Source of the DNA: Lottia gigantea
Lineage: Eukaryota > Mollusca > Gastropoda > Lottiidae
Direction of reading: 5' to 3'
DNA: 64,000 nucleotides
Assembly (NCBI RefSeq): GCF_000327385.1
Contig: NW_008710245.1
Location: 1,564,652 to 1,628,651, forward strand
Position numbers and translations under genes: made by a program. Below the pieces are notes generated by a model. It was not told where the DNA came from. It made no database searches and worked only from the letters and a program-made list of their open reading frames with translations. Positions 60,795-64,000 of the stretch are shown here, piece by piece. Each line of letters starts with the position of its first letter. The first letter of the stretch is position 1.

Positions 60795-60800
60795 AATAAA
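60795..60800 (+). promoter_or_regulatory. MED6 polyadenylation signal
   Basis: AATAAA occurs 327 bp after the MED6 stop codon, the first canonical hexamer there. No closer alternative is seen. Confidence 0.6.
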
Positions 60801-60992
60801 AAACTGTTCACCTTAGTTTTAATTGGTTTGAACTATCAGTATGAATCAGATAACAATGATCAGTACAAGAAAATATTTAATGTATCCAAGGCCCCAGTTT
60901 TACTACAAATCTAAAGACAGATATATGTTATAAGCTGAGTAATAATATTAGTCAATGGTTTGATTTTTTCATTGAATAGTACCATCTACAAT

Positions 60993-61309
60993 AAAGGGAT
61001 TGTAAAGAGATTTTTATAATTTTATATGTGTATTGAGGACACTAATAGCATCAATTTGCACCATTCCAATTTTCAATTGGACGTCTGTGGCTCTTGCAAT
61101 TCCACTAAAACTAAGTGTTTGATTACGTCACTATTCATGAAAAATGCATTATCACATAAAGTCATTCACAATTAGTGATGTCATCAAACACTAAGTTTTA
61201 ATGGAATTGCAGGAAGCACAGACATCTGACTGAAATTGCAACGGTGCAAATTGATGCTATCAGTGTCCCCACCCACAAAAAATTTGGAAACCTACTTTAC
61301 AATCCCTTA
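60993..61309. mobile_element. MITE family B, full-length reference copy
   Basis: The ends AAAGGGATTGTAAAGAG and CTACTTTACAATCCCTTAA are inverted copies. The symmetry continues inwards (GAGGACACTAATAGCATCAA against TTGATGCTATCAGTGTCC; GCAATTCCACTAAAACTAAG against TTAGTTTTAATGGAATTGC-type sequence), so almost the whole 317 bp element is one palindrome centred near 61150. Confidence 0.85.
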
Positions 61310-61965
61310 AGATAAATTGATGATTCATAAACTGACTCACATAGCAAATGGTATTACCTGGCTCTTACTAGGTTGAAAGTCATCTTTTTATCAGTGAAAA
61401 TGCCCTTTCATACATCAGCCCACAATATCTGACTGTCCAAGTTTTAAATATCTTCTCTTTTAACATACTTCCTTAAAGGCCTACTTCCTTGAAAAACAAC
61501 ATTGAGCACTTATCAATTACAATCTCAAAGACCTTTTCTTTTAACCAAATCTATTCTCCAAAATATGTGACACTTAACTTTTTTCTACAGTGAATATATG
61601 TTTCCTTGTGATTTCTGTATTTATTCATGTTCCCAAGGCCTAGAAATTAGATCAGATGTATAGCCAAATACACAAGTTCAAAAAAATGAAATGGCCTTGA
61701 ATTATCGCGTGATTTACCTAACAACTTCCTCTTAAAGTTACACATATTATTGTTAGCCTACTATTTCAGTTGAATAATTTAGAAAATAATCGTGATTTTA
61801 ATGAACTTTGACTCTTTGGGAGTGCACAAATTATTGGTTTATAATGATTAACTGAATAAGGTATAAAGAATATAATCGTGATGTGGTAAACGGGTCAGCG
61901 TAACCGGGTTTAACATATTATAACAAGTGTTTGCCTAGCAAGATACGGCCACTTTCCTGATACAT

Positions 61966-62331
61966 TTTCAGTATATCAAGGGCGGTCACCAATCTGCGTC
62001 AGGTCGAACAAAAAATCTAATTCAAGATCTCATCATTATAAATATTCACACCAAATTATATTTAAATCGAATGAAAACTGTAGTCTCTATAGTGCTCACA
62101 AACAAATTTTGACGCGTTTTTCCTAAGTCAAGGGCAATAACTCAAAAACTGTTCAATTTCAAATTTGAACTTGACCAAGATCTCATGAATATAAATGATC
62201 ACACCAAATTTCATTAAAATCAGATAAAAAACTGTAGCATATATTGTGTTCACAAACAAATTGTGGACCGACTGATGGACGGACAGCTATGGGCGACGAC
62301 AATATACGACCACATTATAATGTGGGCGTAT
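61966..62331. mobile_element. Dispersed element ending in a GGGCGTATA motif
   Basis: TCAGTATATCAAGGGCGGTC leads into two related segments of about 130 bp (each with AAGATCTCAT, ATCACACCAAATT, AAAACTGTAG, CACAAACAAATTTTG), then GGACGGACAGC and AATGTGGGCGTATAAAAA. The GGACGGAC phrase and GGGCGTAT end are shared, as complement or end, with the element at 50637-51782, suggesting related families. Confidence 0.6.
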
Positions 62332-62496
62332 AAAAATTAGGTTGAATGTAATAGGCCTATCAGACTTTTTCGGTGTAAATAGTTGAAATATCTTATCAGC
62401 CCACAATATTACACCCTACTGGCCTAGTTTCACTTTCCCATTGAAACTAGGTCTACTTCTTGCCTTCATTTTATATAGCACCTTTCTTAATGACTT

Positions 62497-62642
62497 AAAG
62501 TGATACTACCTCTTAGTCTTATAATGACAGTAAAATAAAAATTTAATAAAATTCTCAAATATGGGTAATACGAATTTTTATTAATCGGCGGACTTATCTG
62601 CTATCATAACTATTACAACAGAATCCCCGATTTTGGCAACAA
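62497..62642. mobile_element. Foldback family C half-copy
   Basis: TAAAGTGATACTACCTCTTA and ATTACAACAGAATCCCCG match the left arm of 57647-58022; the other arm is missing. Confidence 0.6.
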
Positions 62643-62683
62643 GCCTTTAACGGGATACGTTCTCCAACCGTTTGGGTTTAGTC

Positions 62684-62863
62684 TCATAAACGGGAATTTT
62701 TATTGAGACTCATAAAGGCATATAGAAATAGGAGGATAAATTCCTATAGTTAATTTTGAAGGAATTATGCGATTTGCGTACATTTCTAGTACTTTTGAAG
62801 ACTATTCACTTATATTCAAGACTCAAATCAACCCCACAAAATGGCTCACATGTCCTCTTAAGA
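62684..62863. mobile_element. MITE family A, partial inverted copy
   Basis: GTCTCATAAACGGGAATTTT, GGAATTATGCGATTTGCGTA, TTTTGAAGACTATTCACTTA and AAGACTCAAATCAACCCC are the reversed left half of family A. The element ends near TCCTCTTAA. Confidence 0.65.
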
Positions 62864-63789
62864 CTTAAGTTTTTTCAACCTGACCGCACCTGTCAATCAT
62901 GCAGCTCGGAGAGGCTAGCATGGTCGTTACGATAGGACCCAGGTTGAGGTTGAAAGTGGAAACAATCAAGAACAAACATATTTTAAGTTCGCAATCAATA
63001 ACCCGGCCACTATTTCTCACGCCGTGTTAGTAAATCTTTAGCATCTGATTGGTCCAGTTTATTGATGACCTAGAACATAATGTTGCATCACAATTTCGAC
63101 TATCATTGATGGAACTGGAGTGCATATAAGTCAGGTAGAAAATTTCGAGAAAGAGAGTCATATTTCAATTTTTCTTTCCAAAGACACAATGTTGTTAGGC
63201 CTACGTGTGAATTCGGCTTTTAAAAATAACATGTATTTACCAAATGATACATATGTATATAAATATCAATGCCCCAATTATATGCTTACCACAAACCTAA
63301 TTCAACAAAACTTGACGTGAATTGTTAAAATAAAAACTGGGTAACCGACTTTTCTAAAGAAATGTTTGTCATATTATTTAATCGTGATTAATATATCCTA
63401 ATTCCATGACTTCAATTGACCGATTAGTTGACATACAGGTTTAGGTATTCCCTAAGTATTGACTAAGTTGCTATAATTAGAAATTGTTTTCTTTGATTGT
63501 GCCTTCCTTCTGATATAAGTAGCTATCATTGGTCATGATGTACTTTTAACGTAACTGAAAGTTTTAACTGAAAAAAATTGAGCCGTTAATTTTTAGAAAA
63601 CATTACGTAAGGCTTTAAAGTTTGCTATGCTTTTTTGGAAGCTGTTAGAAAAGTACTGTACCGATTTGAGTAAAATAAACGAGAAATTATAGAGAAATAT
63701 GTCTACGATATATTCTAAAGATTTCAACTAATAATATCGACTATTTTTAAAGCCAAATACCAAAACTTGGTCAAACTGCATAATTAACA

Positions 63790-63925
63790 ATTAGTACTCT
63801 CCGTTTTTAATTAACCCTTTAAAACAAATCCAGTTTGATCAAGAAGATACATAGATATAAATAGCATACTTTAGAAATATTTTCAGGTATAATTTACTGC
63901 GTTTTTGATAATGAAAGTTTTATGT
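63790..63925. repeat. Dispersed repeat, inverted partner of 58540-58760
   Basis: CAGTTTGATCAAGAAGATAC, GCATACTTTAGAAATATTTT and CAGGTATAATTTACTGCG are the complement of the 58540-58760 sequence. Confidence 0.65.
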
Positions 63926-64000
63926 TATGATGGCTTTAATATATCTCATGATAGATTTAATAAATGTCACGATAGCTTAAATATATGTCATGATAGCTTT

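Larger units (their letters stand above)
60801..64000. other. Gene-free interval downstream of MED6
   Basis: I see no supported coding exon in 3.2 kb. It contains the full family B MITE (60993-61309), a dispersed element (61966-62331), a foldback C half (62497-62642), a family A partial copy (62684-62863), the inverted partner repeat (63790-63925) and, at the very end, the start of a short tandem repeat around ATGTCATGATAGCTTTAATA. Confidence 0.6.

Noticed and set aside
1-64000. Retroviral, LTR, Polinton or other capsid-bearing relics, and tRNA or rRNA genes
   Set aside because: I looked for reverse transcriptase, integrase and capsid-like frames, long direct terminal repeats and cloverleaf promoters by eye and found none that I could support.

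Overview
The window is nuclear DNA of an animal, most likely a marine mollusc. The evidence is AT-rich sequence, short GT-AG exons separated by long repeat-filled introns, MED6 and TFB2M orthologues of metazoan type, galaxin-like dicysteine proteins, and a dense population of short inverted-repeat transposons and minisatellites. The mollusc assignment is an inference from this character. All exon models were built by hand from reading frame, splice sites and phase, and every model closes in frame from ATG to stop.

Layout. (1) 1954-11406, minus strand: a 15-exon gene for a protein of about 1126 residues combining an MBD, an AT-hook-like motif, a PHD-like zinc finger, an F-box and leucine-rich repeats. 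(2) 12989-20290, plus strand: an 8-exon TFB2M, the mitochondrial transcription factor B2, divergent from gene 1 across a 1.6 kb spacer with a CTCF-like motif. (3) 20291-24781: gene-free, minisatellite-rich. (4) 24782-33354, minus strand: a 9-exon galaxin-like gene (galaxin B) ending in a hydrophobic, possibly GPI-anchoring, tail. (5) 33355-40982: mostly repeats, plus an orphan signal-peptide exon at 35777-35819 with its own TATA box. (6) 40983-48311, minus strand: a 10-exon galaxin-like paralogue (galaxin C) carrying more galaxin repeats and a C-terminal NTR-like domain. (7) 48493-60468, plus strand: an 8-exon MED6, divergent from galaxin C across a 181 bp promoter with TATA boxes and a perfect CRE. 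(8) 60801-64000: gene-free, repeats.

How they fit. Genes 1, 2 and MED6 are expression-machinery genes: a putative CpG-reading ubiquitin-ligase adaptor, a mitochondrial transcription initiation factor and a Mediator head subunit. The two galaxin-like genes arose by tandem duplication, because their first eight exons match one to one in phase and nearly in length. They then diverged at the C-terminus, one apparently towards a membrane-anchored form and the other towards a secreted matrix protein with an NTR module. The remaining DNA is dominated by at least five MITE or foldback families, two non-autonomous hAT elements with intact 8 bp target duplications, and about a dozen tandem arrays, one of which visibly grew from the end of a MITE. 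I saw no retroviral, LTR or Polinton remains, no rRNA or tRNA gene and no CRISPR array.
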